DNA of 64,000 bases from Pithys albifrons albifrons (GCF_047495875.1 NC_092467.1:13109566-13173565); one strand, 5' to 3'; counted from the first letter of the stretch, positions 1 to 13,076 are shown. Made by a program: numbers and translations. Notes: a model not told the origin generated them from the letters alone.

Positions 1-1437
1 CAGCTTGTCTATTAGATTCAAATAAGACATAAGATAACTTGGAGAACCTATTATGAGTGTTGCCTTGATGAAATGCAAAAACCTCTTTGGAAATGAATTA
101 TATCACCCTCTGTGCCCTGATTTTGTAGCTCTGTGAATCTGGGATAATTGTGAACTTACATGCACACGCTTAGCGTTTTTATTTTCTAGTCAGAATGACA
201 ACTTCTATTATTCCCCTCCAAGTTTTAAAGTTGTTAGGTATGAAAATCATTAGCACATTATAGCACACATGAAACTCTTTAAAGAATTTTAATTAAATGT
301 TCAGCATGAGAGGATTTGGTCTTCCCTTGATGTACAGGCTAAACTCCCATTAGCATTAATAGAACTTACATGTGTTCGATGAAAAGAAAATGAGACCACA
401 GTTTGTAGGGGGAAAACTTGAAAGAAAATTAGTTTCTTAATTATAAATAAAATTTGCATTAATAAATGATATAGATATGCTATGAAAAAATCCTGAAACT
501 CACAGTTTATACTAAGTAAACAAATTATTTTAAATTAAATACTTAGATAATAATAGCTTGTTTCAAATTCTTTTCATGAATTCATATATTTTGTAATGTC
601 CACAGATCTTATCCAGGTGGAGTCTTTGTTATTGGTGCTGTATAAATATTTAATGAAATTAGTGATCCAAAGATATCTCAGTATTAATTTTATTTATAGC
701 TCAAGCAAACCCTACTGTCTACAACATTGAGCTCCTACATAAGTAAAGTATTAGCTATCCATTACTGATAAGTTTCAGTGAAACATTACAAAACTAATTT
801 TCCTTACTAGGTCTGGTTATATGAGTTAACGACTAACATTTGTCCCTGTTCATTAATTAGTATCCCTAATGTGTTCTTGGATAATCAAAGTGGACAGAAG
901 AAATCTAGTTATTTTGATAGTTAAATAAGCATTTGGATTCTTGCAATTTTTCAATTCTATCTTGCCAGAACAAAAAGGCATTTTTCTCATCTAACTCAAA
1001 ACTAGATGAGCAAGACTAATTCACAACTGATTTCAGGAATAAAGAAAACTTGTAACATATTTTCCAGGATGCAACAAAATACAGTTCTGGACCTCAATCA
1101 GGACTTTCTATAATTTGAAAAGATTCTTCCATGATTGGAATCAAAATCTTGTAATGATGAAATATTTCTGCAGAGTAAAACATTATTTTCAATATGTGAT
1201 GAATAAAATGACACTTTACTGCTATGGTAAGGAATGCTTTTACTTTTTAATATCTTATATGGCATCAATTCTTTAAGTTTACTAATGCAAATGTATTTCT
1301 GCTATGGTTGTTACTGTCATTTGTGTGTGTCTATGTGCTGATTTGCTTAATCCATGGAAGTACATCCAACCTAGACCCATAATCTGTATGAAATAATGTA
1401 TCTGTTGGCCACAAAATTTACCAATATATTATTCCAA

Positions 1438-1479
1438 TTTTTTTGGTTGTTTTTTTTGTTGTTTTTTTTTTTTTTTTTT
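1438..1479. repeat. T-rich homopolymer tract
   Basis: T-rich low-complexity tract interrupted by a few G bases and ending in an 18-base T run (1462-1479). It could be the reverse of an old poly(A) tail, but no retrotransposed body is visible on either side, so it is called simple repeat only. Length is likely to vary and be error-prone in assembly. Confidence 0.85.
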
Positions 1480-3210
1480 ATCAAAGGATGTTGGTGTGGC
1501 TTATTAGTTAATAACAAGTGTGTGGATGCAAATCAGTGTCATGTCTAACTAAGAAGCACAGACTGTCTGGACACTCTGAGGAGGCACCAGTGTTCTTGGG
1601 GAGAACTTGGAAGCTCAGGACAGGGACAGTTTGTGTTCTTGAGCTCAGTCATGTGTCACAGACAGAGGGGTATGGAGTAGTGAAAGACTGGTTGTAGCAG
1701 CAGCAAAGGGGAAACTTTAGCAGTTTTTCTCTAGTGATTATGCCCAACTGCAAGGTTGGAACTCATCTGCATAAGTACTGGACTAGATCCAAATAAAGAG
1801 GAAGCCTTCAGAGGCCATATGTTCCATTTTTAAAAATACCCGGTCAACAATTCCTGAGTTCTTCCTGTTTGTATCTCAGGGACTTCTAGGGAGCTTGACA
1901 TGTCTGGGTGACTCACGCATGACTTCAGTTACCACATTTGATAAGCCAAAGAGAACCTCACACTTAAATTTTCATTTCTGCACTTTGTGCTTTTTGTGGG
2001 AATCTGTTGGGATGCAGTTTCTATTAAGCTCTTTTGTACCTCCTGCTATTTGCTGGCAGGATAGTTGTATGAAGGTGATGCTGATGGCACATACCAGCTA
2101 TTACATTCCTTCTGTTATCCTCCAGATCCTTCCCTGTTCCATTCACTCCTTACAGCATGAAGTTAGAAAAGTAGCAACAGAGGGTCATTTTAGCAATTCT
2201 GCTCTACTGTGCAAGTCCTATTAAACCAGCCATATGAAACACCTTAAACTCTCTTGTTTCTTCATGGCTTATAGACCTGGGACAGAACACCAGAACAACA
2301 GCAAAACAGATTTCTTTGCAGCCAGCCACCTGCTCAGTTGGTAACAGCAACTGGGTCATTGCAGCAGCAATGACGGGTTCATTTCTGAGCAGCTCTGTCC
2401 TGTATAAAACCCATTCCTGCTTTTCAAAAGCTTTTAATATTAGACATGGAAAAAAATGGTCAGCAAGACAGCAAAAGAGTTCTCTTTAAAAGTGGTCATG
2501 GAACTGAGCTTCTAAAATATTTGTATTCATGTCCTCCTTGCTGCTGGTTGTTCTCAAGAATCAGGGTGAACTAATTTGCTCACAATTTGCTGGAGACAGA
2601 AATATAAGTAGGAAGTTCCAAAGCACTTTGCTGACTTACAACCAGTGTAGATAGTTTTTGCAAATGGTTTATGCTATTATTCCCAATGCCAGTTAATTGA
2701 ACTGCAAAATTCTTATTGTGCTGTTAAGTAATGTTTTCTCCTCCAGGTATGTGTATCTCAGTGTTGTGAGCCTTTTGCATTTTTAGGTCTTATTTCACTG
2801 GATGACACGCATATATATTTAATATCTTTTTGGAGTTTTGTCTCACACTGAACAAGTTTGGTTCAAACAGATGTATAGATGGTGAAGCGCAAGTTAAACT
2901 ACTGAGCTTTATTTTAATAAATTTGGCATACATACTTTGGATTTAAAGATTTCCTTTCAGTACCATGTGGTTAATGAATCTATATAGCTGTCAGTTTTCA
3001 GTATAGCTATTGAAATTAAAGCTCACTAGCTGACCTGCTTCCAAGAACTTGCTTATAAAAGAGAAAACTTCAAAAAATGCATCAGATGATGGACAACAAA
3101 AAAAGGATTTCAAAACATTTTTCTAGGAAATGGATTCATGACCAGAGAGAACGAGAACAGAGGGAACTTGTATTTTTACAAAAACTAGTATTTAAATCCT
3201 AGTTATAAGC

Positions 3211-3273
3211 AAAAAAAAAAAAAAGATGAAACTAAAAAAAAATTTAAAATGTTAAAAAAAAAGAAAGAAAAAG
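3211..3273. repeat. A-rich low-complexity tract
   Basis: A 14-base A run (3211-3224) is followed by several shorter A runs separated by G and T, ending in a GAAAGAAAA pattern. No SINE or LINE body is recognisable immediately upstream, so this is described as low-complexity DNA and not as a retroposon tail. Confidence 0.75.
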
Positions 3274-6200
3274 TAACTGGGGGGAGTGGCAGCGAAGACA
3301 AAGTATTACTTAATCTTCTTGATCTTCTACAATAGCTGCTGAAACAGGCAGTGTAGTTTTCACCCTTTTCACTAGGCAGCAATTGCAGAGTTAATTGGTC
3401 TCCAGTGTTAGCAAGCGGGTGGCATTTACTTTTATAATAATAGGTCTATCTCTAAAAAGGAGATAGCACAGATCAGGATTGTGTACCTTCTTTTGAGGCA
3501 AGAACAGTAAAGACTCTGCAAACGGATTTAAGCAGAAAGTTAACTAAAAGCATTTTGCTCTGTCCCAAGGATGCTGTTTGTTCTAATTATAGAATGGCAA
3601 ATAGAAATGATGCTGTGCTGGGGTGGTGCTGGTGACTCAGCGTTCACTACTCTAGAGCAAGCTGTCAGAGAGGGCTGCTTCTCTGACTCACTGTGTCTTG
3701 TAAATGAAGAAAGAAACAGGAGCTGTATTCATATTATATTCATACTTGCCATGTTATTTAATTCCAATGGTGTTTGGAGTTTTTGCTCAGTCCCTGAGCC
3801 CTTTGAACTGTTAGCTCCTTATTTAGAGGTAATGCATAATGACATTCCCAGTATTTTAGATATGGCTGTGGGATCAAGTGCCACACTTATACAATAATAA
3901 CAATAATGGCAAAGGTAATACATTATTATAAGAGAAATGAAATCTTATCTGTGGCTCTTTTACATGAGTTTCAAACAAATACAGAAGCATATACACATTA
4001 AAGAGTTTTAATAGAAGATTTACTATAAAAAAAATTAAATCTGATTCCATTGTGAATGCTTGGCTAATTGAACAAAGAAACAAATAACTAGTCACACAGT
4101 GAAAATAATTTTTTTTTGAGGAGTGCCTTTTTCTAAAGAAACTTTGTTGTTACCTCATTTCCTTTTTACATCAGAAAAAGAGTTGTAATTCTGTGATATT
4201 AATTTATTACAATGCAATATAAACTATTAGCATGTATTTCAGGCTTTATACAAGAAAAGTTTTATTTGTGATTATCATTTCAACATTTGCTCACATTTCA
4301 GGGATGCTGAAGCCAGATAAGGCTCATCGCCTGCATGAAGTAAGGTATAATTCTGAGCTTCTTCAGAGGGGAATCTGGACCTTTTAAACTCAACTGCCAA
4401 ACTGTTTTGCAGTGTCATACCTAGAGGAATAGGGAACTTTTTTCTCTAATTTCAGAAATTACTGATAATTTTACCATTAAAATGATCACAGATATTGTGT
4501 GGAATTCTACCTAACTCTGCTTTGAAAACTGGCTAGTTTCTTACATTGGAGTTTTAAATGAGACAAGTTTGTTGACAAATTGTACATTAAGTTGAAGAGA
4601 CATTCAGTAGCTGAGTTGTAACTGATAGATATTTCTTTAAAATTTTCCCTTGAGAGTCCCCTCAGCTCTTCAAAATATATTCCTTTCTCCCTCCCCCCTC
4701 CATGCAACGCTTTATTATTTTCATCCAAATTTTAGAGTATTGTCCATAATAGCCAATATGCTAGAAGACCTCTTTGGAAGAGGTCTTTGGAACAAATCTG
4801 TGAGGAATTTATTTCATTTTTTTAATGGAATGTCTAGAAGGAAACTGCAGAACAGGTGGAAGAAATGCTATTGCAGATTGGCAAACAATGTGATCAAAGA
4901 CATAGCTATTTAATGCCTGGCAATATTTTGGCTACATTTTTTTTTGATATTTGAGAGATCTCTTGCTAAGGATGGGTGAATTGGTTTTAAAAGTGAGATA
5001 AGAACTAACACATATAAATTATTTTCTCATTTTATTGCTTATTGTCCATTACATCCTATTGAAGTTGAGTGTAGTGGTTTGGTAGCATCACTTTGCTAAA
5101 ACACAGACCAACTCAGTGAATGGATTCATGTCACAGACTGTTTGCTACTGCTGGGGATGGAGCTCTGATGACCTTTGGTCTATTTTCTGTTTGCTTTATT
5201 ATTCCCTTTTTTGTAACCTGGGCTCAATATCAAACGTTTCAGAGGTTGATCTTCAGAGTCTTCCTTTCTGCACTATGCAGGGCTGGATTTCAATGTGGGT
5301 AATGAATATGTGTATATGTATATATCCATAATGAATTATATCTACAAAAAAAATTGGGGAGCTGTATTTTAGCCTAAGACAGGACTAGCATGCTGAGAAG
5401 AACTTGAAAGATAATATAAATTCATCTTAAATTTATTTTAATCTTGTTAAGACTGAATGCACATTCTTGAAAGTGCTTTTAAACTTTCAAAACTGTCTTT
5501 GCCCAATTTTCAACCAGTAACTCTCATACACACTGTATTTACCCTACAATTAAGGCATATTTTCAGTTTCTAGCTTCCAAGTTCTTTAGAGCCACTTAAA
5601 AACAAGAACAATTCACTTGTTATTATTTTGTTTTTAACTTTATCAGTAATCATCATGTGCCTTTTTAGCTGTGGAGCTACATTGTCTCAGTCACCTCTTA
5701 TCAACTCTCTTTGATGACAAAGCACAGATATAATGAGCAGCAGTTTAGGAAAAGTAAATATACAGATCACCTATGCAGATACACATAAACACACAAAGAA
5801 TCCAGGTCTCAGAAATGTTGGTTCCACAGACATAAAAGCAGTAATATATAGCAACAATCAGCAATTTCAGGCATACCAAGCAAATATGACAGATAAGTAG
5901 ATGCCAATTTCTACCAGAACTGGGAAAGGTTAACAATTATTTTGATGGCGGTGGATCAGGGCAGAAAGAAAATTCTTTATATGTGAGCAGGTAACTTCTG
6001 TATATTTTGATTTTCAGAGATTTGTTTACTAATCAAATGATATTTTAATGTTTTGAAATAATGTGCTGTATGCTATCACCTTAACAGGCATAGTGGTTCA
6101 CAGTGCTGTGCAGTGTTTTGTCTAAGATAGTTATGGTGTATTTGTTGTGTATTTTGATGCTGCAATGATGTGTGGTAAGTACTAAGATTTGAATGTATAA

Positions 6201-8558
6201 TAGCATAAATAGGCTTTATTTTTCTTTCTAGCAGTAATATAAGTTCCTTTTTCCCTGCTATGCTTAAGATTATTCTACTGAAAAGAACAACAAACTGGTG
6301 GCACCACAGTATGATGATAAGACTGGAGGCAACTAATACAAGATGCCTGAAAAACTACTTTGAGGTGGGGTAGCTGAACAAATTCAGAAACAAGCTGCTG
6401 ATCGAGGGCATTTATAGATGTACAACCTGTGAGTCTGATTTTGTCCAAAATGAATTGTGACTATATCACACCTTAAGTGAATATATGCTTGTGGATGAAA
6501 TCTGTTCTTCAAAAACTAGGAAAAAAGCTGAAGTATAGTTCAAAAAAGCTGGTTTTTGTGTATGGTTTCAAGATCATAGGGCTGTGGAAATATTCCACTG
6601 ACAGTTAATTATATTGTATGTACAGCAGTTGCAGACTGGTGTTTTTTTCTGACCTCTGCTCTGGATTCTTAACCGTGGTCTGGAGCTTTACTGCATAGCC
6701 TGAAATCTTTCCCTATTTGGAATGGAATGTCTTCATGAAGAAATGATGAAGATATGGCAGATTGAGAGGAAATTCAGATCAGGAAAGTGCTTGTTCTTTG
6801 CAGTTTACCTTGACTGATTATTTTTACAGTGTTAGTAACTATAAATTGAAATAGGCTCAAAATTTGTTCTAGATCTTATGCTATTGAGAAGATTGGGGTG
6901 TGTTTTGGTCCTGGCCGTGTTTGGACTGGAGGCTACAATCACATTGGTGTGGTATTAGATTTATTTTCTGAGGGCAGAATTTTGCTGTTAATCTTGCATT
7001 TCCTGCAGTGGATAGAGAAGGCACTTTAGCAACAGAGGTTAAGGCATTCAGACAGGGTAATGTCTTCCCCTCACTTTGGCATGTCTCTGTTCAACTCAGT
7101 CTGAAGACCTGTAACATGTTCACACCTCTGTCCTTCATTTTCAATTTATCTTTCCACAAAAAACCCAAATCTATTATTATTTTGCTTGAACAGGAAGTGG
7201 CACAATGGACTTAAGGAATCCTGCATTATTCTGTCTTCTTGATGTCCAGTGTATATTTGAGTTCTTTTCTCATGTTTAGTTCTTGAGAGCAGCAACTCTG
7301 GTTTTGTGCTGTTCCAAAACACCAAGAATGCAGCATTTTCTGTTGTATGTAATAAAAATGCCTTTTTTTTAAATTGAAGTGCCTCAAGTGGTTCTTGTTA
7401 TGGATATATTCTCTTCTTGTCTTATGTCCAATCCCCTCATAATAAAAACATGTTAGTAAGAACCTATTCCCTCAGAGAAAGAGAAAACATCAGCAGCTCT
7501 GAATTTTCCTGTAATGTTGGGATTTGGGTGTTTTTGTGAAAGCATTCGGGTATTGTAGTAACAGGATAAACCCCTAAGAGATGATAAAATTATACAAAAT
7601 CGATATAAGAGGTTTGTACAACACACTTCCAACATGTCCATCATATCATTTTTTTTCCTTGTGCTTCCTTGTAGAAGAAGCATTTCTGGTCTCAGCTCTG
7701 GTATTGGTAAGTGTTGCTTTAGCACTTGATTGTGCTTCACCCAGAGACTGGCAGTGCTGGAGGGGAAAGCACAGGGCAGTGTGTGTGAATGTTCCTCTGG
7801 GTTCAGCAGAATGACCAAGAATATGAACAGGGATATAGAGGGAAAGATGAAAAGAAAATCAAACAGCAGGTCTTTACCAAGAGGTGAACATGGAAATCCG
7901 AGTGTGCCAACTAGGCCCTCCAAGTGACTCAACACAGGGGTGGCAACACACTGCTGGGGAGTGCAGTCAGCCCTTGGCACTGCAAGTGCTTCAGCATGTC
8001 TGTCAATGCCCTCCCTGCTGCCTGGGTTACAGATTTAGTTGCTTCAGTCCTAAAAAACTGTTGGAGCAAGGGCTGTGGGTCATATCATCTCTCTGAACGT
8101 TATTGCACACAAGGGCTTGTACCAATTTACACCAGTTAAAACCTCAAGCTGAAGGAGCACCTCCAGTTCTTGGGAAAGTCTGCAAACCAATTTGCCCAAA
8201 CACTGACAGTTCTCCCCCTTTTCATACTCCTACACTCCACCCCTCCCCCCTTCCATTTTTACATCGAAGAAACACATTTAAATGTGCTTTTTATGAACAA
8301 TAGTAGTATAAATCACATGTATATGCTGACTGATTCTGTTACCTAATTTTCAGTACAAATCTCTTCAACAGAATCCCAGAAGATAGATGCATTACTGCTT
8401 TAATCTCTCAGCAATCAAGCAAAAGTATGTATTTTGTAACTTTTCATAGACAAATACTTAGATTGAACCATAATTTGCCTGTAGTACCGGAGTGTGTTGT
8501 TTTGACTTTAATGGCTTAACAGTTTTATATTATTATTCTAATTGAGTTTGGAATCTTT

Positions 8559-8623
8559 TATCAATATTTTCCCATCAATATTTATATCAATATTTTAATC
8601 AATATTATATTGATGTTGATGGG
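8559..8623. repeat. Short ATCAATATT tandem repeat with hairpin potential
   Basis: Four copies of ATCAATATT begin at 8560, 8574, 8586 and 8598, giving a period of 12 to 14 bases. The repeat ends in an inverted partial copy: CCCATCAATAT near 8571 pairs with ATATTGATG..TTGATGGG at 8607-8623, so the block could fold into a hairpin. It is AT-rich and probably a small degenerate minisatellite. No function is implied. Confidence 0.7.
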
Positions 8624-11600
8624 ACCTTGCTGATATTGTCTTCTCTTACTTTGGCAATGCAGCTTTTCCACTTCATGGTAATAACCATAGGCCTTTGAAT
8701 TCCTGAGAGGAAAAGAAAAAGAATACAGGCTTTACTAGAGTTTTGTCAACGGATCCTGTAAAGGCTTTGGATTAGATCATCTTGTCTGATCATTATAGCT
8801 CCACTGAGTTTAGTTGTGCCACTCTAATTTGGGTGGTTTGGGTTTGTGGGGTTATTGTAATGTGTTTTTCCTGAATAAAAACATCTCAGCGATAACTTAA
8901 ACAGGTGGGTTTTGATTACCCTTCTGGTGATGCTAACAGCCTGCAGGAGGGCAGCTGCCAGAACAGTGGACTGCTTAGTTAGAAGCAGCAGAATTCACTT
9001 CCACAGCTGTTTGCAGCTAGCATGGAGAAATAAGTGATTTTAGCCAAAGGTAATGAAAGACAGAAGGTTAATGGTTATCTGTTCCTCACCACGAGTATTG
9101 AAAGTGTGCATTACTGTGCAGATTGCTCAAAAAATTCCCTGGCTTAAGTAAAACAATAAGAATTTTGAATTAACTTTGTTAGAGTTTGGTTTATTGACCT
9201 ATGGCTTTGGAAACTTTTTCTGCCTTTTCTGTCTTTTTAGAAATTCTCAAAGGAAAAGTCTTTATCTGCAACAGATATAATATAAATTTTAAATAACTAT
9301 TACAACACAATTCTCTGTAACTGCAGACATGAATTTCAATGATAATCTCTGAATATAATGAACTTCTGTCTGTTATTTTGCTCTCAGATTGATGCTTAGT
9401 TCCAGGTATCCAGTAGGGCAGAAAAATAACTTATCAGCATTCATTAGATACATGAAACTCTCTGGAATATTTTCTGTTGCCTGCAAAAGTTGCTTTCTAT
9501 ACTAGGAAAGGATATATGATAGGAGAGGTAAGGGAAAACAGAATTGAAACTGGAAAGGAGCCTTTCACATAGAGATTATTAGTTATCAAGAGCTATTCTT
9601 ACAGGATGGCTCACCGGTATTCTCAATTTAATGTCATATGTGGGTGATCTCATCATTGCTACTTACTTATTAATATAACATCTGTCACATCTCTTATTTT
9701 TAAAACAGCTACCAGTGGTGGAACCTGAGTTTCTTGCTTGTGGTGGTTTGGGGTTTTTTGTCAAATATTTCACCAAATGAAAGAAACGTTGTTTTTCACT
9801 ACTATATTTTCAGATTTAGACCTCTTTTCTTCACAAAATTTATGAGAAGAGCTGGTCTACAGAGGATGAACAACACCTCAAGGAAAAGGGTGAACAGAAC
9901 CTCTTTCCTATGCTCTTTTCTTCCTAGACCTAATGGCAGTGCCACATCAATATCTGGTTTGCTGCAGTGCTGTTCACAAGTACAGGTGAGCTGCTAACCC
10001 TCCTCTTGTTCTACAATTGCAACTTGTGATGATTTGTTTTCACCTGGGGTGATTTGGTTGATCTAAGTCAGAGTGGATTTTTTTGGCCTCAGTGGCAGGA
10101 GCTCTCTGCTTTTTTTCCTAGATTTCTTCATAACAACACCAAGACAAAATCAGATTCAACAATTGCATCATATAAAACAAACAAAAAAAATGTTTGCAAT
10201 TAAGAACAACTGGAAAAAAAAATCAGATGCCACAACTGTGTCAGACTTGTGACCTTCACTCATGATCCACATTTTCTTCAAGGCCAAAACCAAGCATTTG
10301 TGTGCAAGGATTATTTCTAAGGAGGATGTTGTTTCAAAACTGTAATATCTTGCAGATATCTAGTGAGTAACATCTACATTTTCTATAACAAATCTAATTT
10401 TTTTTCCTTAACAACTAAACAATAACATCCTGACCTCCAAGCATCCTTCACTGCCATATCTATCTTTGAAGAGCACAAGGCTGACAGATTTAAAAAAGAA
10501 AGCATGTTGTTATTTTTCAGGATACTACTTCAGTAATAGTTAAATAAGATCCCTTGTATTGATCTGGGCATGAAAACAAACACTTTGATGGCTTTGTTAA
10601 CTTAATGTATGAATTTAATGCGTGAATTCAATTAACAGAGTCATAAACAATCAGGAAAAGATTAGCTCACCCTCATTTCTAGGTTACAGATGTAAGGAAT
10701 GAAGACAAAAGACTTAAAAGGAATCTAATTATTTCTCTTACTCTACTAAGTCAGGGTAGAGGGCTGCCATGAACTTTAGACATTTAACTGTATCTGGATT
10801 TATGGAATACCAATATTTGTAAGGGATTTTATAGTTCTGCATTTTTTTAGAGGCTCTGAACATCAGAAATGCTTCATGTTCCTCCTTACTGCTAAAGTGA
10901 CTTTCTAAACTGCTATTTGTTTAAATTGAAAACATCTTAAATTGAAAAAAATATACATATCATAAACCTGATCCATAAGACATGTTAAATTGATATTGTT
11001 TCCTAAGGTAAATTCTGCCATTTAAACCACTTATCTTTATTAGATTTTAATTGTGAGAAATTAATTAAAAGCTAATTGTAAATGTTAATTCATTTTTATG
11101 TGAGGAATACTGTAAAATTATAGCTATGACTTCAAAAATACAGTATAAGAGTTGTAGAATTATTTCGACTCCCAGAACTAAAATCGAGATTACAGGATGT
11201 AATGTGCTGTTTCAGACAGTTTTAGTGAGGGACATGGAATTCTCTCCTCATGACATATACAAGGAAAAGTGTAGTCAGTGAATATTATTTTTAAAGGACA
11301 ATTTTAGTTTAAAGGAGCTCAGGTCTAGCACTGTTCTACAGAGTTTATTGTAGACCTATTCCTATTTATTATTCTTGCAAAATAGGTATTTGTAAAAATG
11401 TGTTTGACTAGAACATATAAAAAATACATGTTTTTATTATAGTAGTTTTCTTTGATGTTTTTAACATATTTTTGGTTTATGTAAATTTTTAATGCAACTA
11501 AGCAGAACAAAATAAAACATCAGAATATTTTTGCTTTAAGGGTAAACAAATTTGATATTCCTATATGAATTTTCTATAAAAATAAGTGAAATTAATATTG

Positions 11601-11999
11601 TCCAACTTTTACAGAAAGAAGGAGTTTCAGTCCTCTTTTAGTACATATAAATCTCTGGAGACCACTTAGCTCTGTTTCTATGGCTCCAGTGCCCTGTATT
11701 TAGAGGTGTTATTTCTGGGGGAAATCCCATCTGAAGCATGTTCTGATGACAGGGATGATTGCCTGGTTAAGTTGCTATTGAAGAAAGCATTCCCTGGAAT
11801 TCCATTTTAATCCAGGCAGGAGAATTAGAATTTTAGCCTAATGATTCATGGATTTCATTGACTCAATGTCATCAGTTAGAAGTATTCCCATGTCTTTGTT
11901 TCCAGTGTAGATTTCTTTCTTTATTGGCTCTTACTGTTCTTACCTACATTTATAATATGGGTGCAACTTAGAAAAACATGCACTTTTTTTTTGTCTAGT
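8624..11999. other. Non-coding AT-rich DNA
   Basis: No gene is recognised. An 87-codon plus frame at 9734-9997 includes a stretch (about 9811-9984) flanked by a plausible AG acceptor and a GTGAGC donor, but it resembles no protein I know and such pairs are common by chance. TAATTA/TTAATT-type sequences cluster near 11040-11110, which is unremarkable at this base composition. Confidence 0.65.
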
Positions 12000-12118
12000 A
12001 CTCCTTGCAAGTGTTTTCATGAGAACGTCTCAACTGCCTTCCTGATCTCCGGACATGGACCTCAAAACATCGGGATGAGATAATACAAACACCGGACTTG
12101 TGAGAGAAAGGCTTATAA

Positions 12119-12190
12119 CCAATTAGAAGTTCTAGGGTGTTGGGGTGAGACCTTTTTAGCCAATAAGATGTACCTCTAACCCTATATAAA
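12119..12190 (+). promoter_or_regulatory. CCAAT/TATA promoter motifs in the fold-back core
   Basis: CCAAT boxes lie at 12119-12123 and 12160-12164, and a strong TATATAAA box at 12183-12190 follows 18 bases after the second. The order and spacing match an RNA polymerase II core promoter directed to the right, with a start expected near 12210-12220. Whether it is active is unknown. Confidence 0.45.
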
Positions 12191-12205
12191 CCATGTGCTG
12201 TGTGA

Positions 12206-12211
12206 AATAAA
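12206..12211 (+). terminator. AATAAA polyadenylation signal in the fold-back core
   Basis: A canonical AATAAA hexamer lies 16 bases after the TATA box, within the LTR-like core. In some retroviral LTRs the signal lies just upstream of R, which fits. A single AATAAA in AT-rich DNA is weak evidence alone; the position after CCAAT and TATA is what makes it worth recording. Confidence 0.35.
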
Positions 12212-13008
12212 ATGTCTTCACTATAAACTTCATAAGCTTGTTGGTGAAGTCCTTTCTCTCACAAGTCCAGTGTTTGTATTATCTCATCCCGGTGTTTTGA
12301 GGTCCATGTCCGGAGACCAGGAAGGCAGTTGAGACATTCTCATGAAAACACTTGCAAGGAGTGACCATCGCCTACCGGACAAACAGCAGGTGTGTGTCCT
12401 TGCAGGCTGAAATATCAGCATGATTCTTACGGAGCTAAAGCAGTTTGGATTGCTCAGAAATTAACTTGTTGCAAGCAATCTCACAACATAGTACTCTACT
12501 TTTTAAATTTTTGTTGCACATTGAATGGAGCTTTTCAATAAGCCAGCCACAACAGTATTCCACTTTCTCATCTAAGTGGTTACAGCACAGGTTATTTGGG
12601 GCACAGCAATGTGTAAAAGTAAACTGCATTATTGCTTCCCAGATGCAGTTATCGCTTTGCAGATGGATTATCTGGCATCTGCAGACTTCAACCAGACCAA
12701 TTATAGTTTTCTGACTCTTAGGCAGTATTTATTTAATGATAAAATATTAGCTTTTATCTGAAGTTGAGTCCCAACTGTTTGTAAAGAGGAGAGCAATCCT
12801 ATACCGTAGTGCAAAAGGAAGTCAAACTACATTTGTTGAGCCACAGTCTGTGCTGGTCCCCTCGTCTGCATTCAGAATAAGCAGTGCAGGAATGAGGAAA
12901 GTCAACCATCTCTTCAAAGTAAGTGATGGAGTCTGTGAATGTCTGTTCTAGTCAGTGGACTGAAAATGTATCTGAGTAGAATCTTTGCTCTAATCTTGTC
13001 TCTGGTGG

Positions 13009-13076
13009 TTTTTTTTGGGGTTTTTTGGGTTTTTTTGTGTTTGTTTGTTTGTGTTTTTTTTTTTTTTTTTTTTTTT
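13009..13076. repeat. T/G-rich tract ending in T23
   Basis: Alternating T runs and G runs (TTTTTTGGGG type) lead into TTTG repeats and then a pure 23-base T run (13054-13076). This is low-complexity sequence. The C/A-rich complement could be a degenerate retroposon tail on the minus strand, but no element body is recognisable next to it. Confidence 0.85.

Larger units (their letters stand above)
1..8558. other. AT-rich non-coding DNA, no gene recognised
   Basis: No open frame here looks like a known protein. The frames found are about 60 to 175 codons, overlap one another on both strands, and show neither a family motif nor a run of exons. The longest, 175 codons on the minus strand (7453-7980), has no recognisable domain. 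Short homopolymer tracts at 1438-1479 and 3211-3273 are listed separately. A perfect 8-bp inverted repeat (AGACCTCT, 5-base spacer) sits at 4766-4786 and is too short to interpret. CpG is rare throughout, as expected for methylated bulk vertebrate DNA. It could be intron or intergenic; the sequence does not say which. Confidence 0.7.
12099..12263 (+). mobile_element. LTR-like core inside the fold-back element
   Basis: This 165-bp segment begins TGTGAGAGAAAGG and ends with the exact reverse complement CCTTTCTCTCACA, giving the TG...CA ends of a retroviral-type LTR. Between them, in order on the plus strand, are two CCAAT boxes, a TATATAAA box and an AATAAA signal. That is the expected LTR order of promoter followed by polyadenylation signal. 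It is short for an LTR. Unlike a normal solo LTR, the inverted similarity continues about 99 bp beyond each end. I saw no adjacent primer-binding site, gag, pol or env. It could be a short endogenous retroviral solo LTR caught in a palindromic rearrangement, or the LTR resemblance could be coincidental. Confidence 0.45.
12000..12362. mobile_element. Fold-back element with 112-bp inverted arms (unclassified)
   Basis: The left arm (12000-12111) and right arm (12251-12362) are reverse complements over 112 bases with only about four mismatches by eye. They enclose a 139-base non-palindromic centre. Most of the differences I see (for example gaaCgtc/gaaTgtc and acaTcgg/acaCcgg) are C/T-type, consistent with CpG decay of once-identical arms. 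The centre carries LTR-like signals: CCAAT at 12119 and 12160, TATATAAA at 12183-12190 and AATAAA at 12206-12211. No clear target-site duplication is visible at the outer ends. It could be a MITE-like or foldback DNA transposon, or an LTR with a rearranged inverted flank. No protein is encoded. Seen: the palindrome and motifs. Inferred: mobility and class. Confidence 0.8.

Noticed and set aside
4766..4786. Perfect AGACCTCT inverted repeat as a possible RNA hairpin or terminator
   Set aside because: An 8-bp stem is too short for a microRNA precursor, and intrinsic terminators do not apply to a vertebrate genome.
7453..7980. 175-codon minus-strand frame, the longest in the window
   Set aside because: It has no recognisable domain, has composition typical of chance frames, is crossed by four plus-strand frames, and lies in a non-CpG region with no exon partners.
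8559..8623. Possible CRISPR-like array
   Set aside because: The units are only 9 bases with 3-5 base gaps, in a vertebrate genome; it is a degenerate simple repeat.
9811..9984. Possible exon between a TTTTCAG acceptor and an ACAG/GTGAGC donor
   Set aside because: The frame matches nothing and lies alone. AG-GT pairs at this spacing are common by chance in DNA like this.
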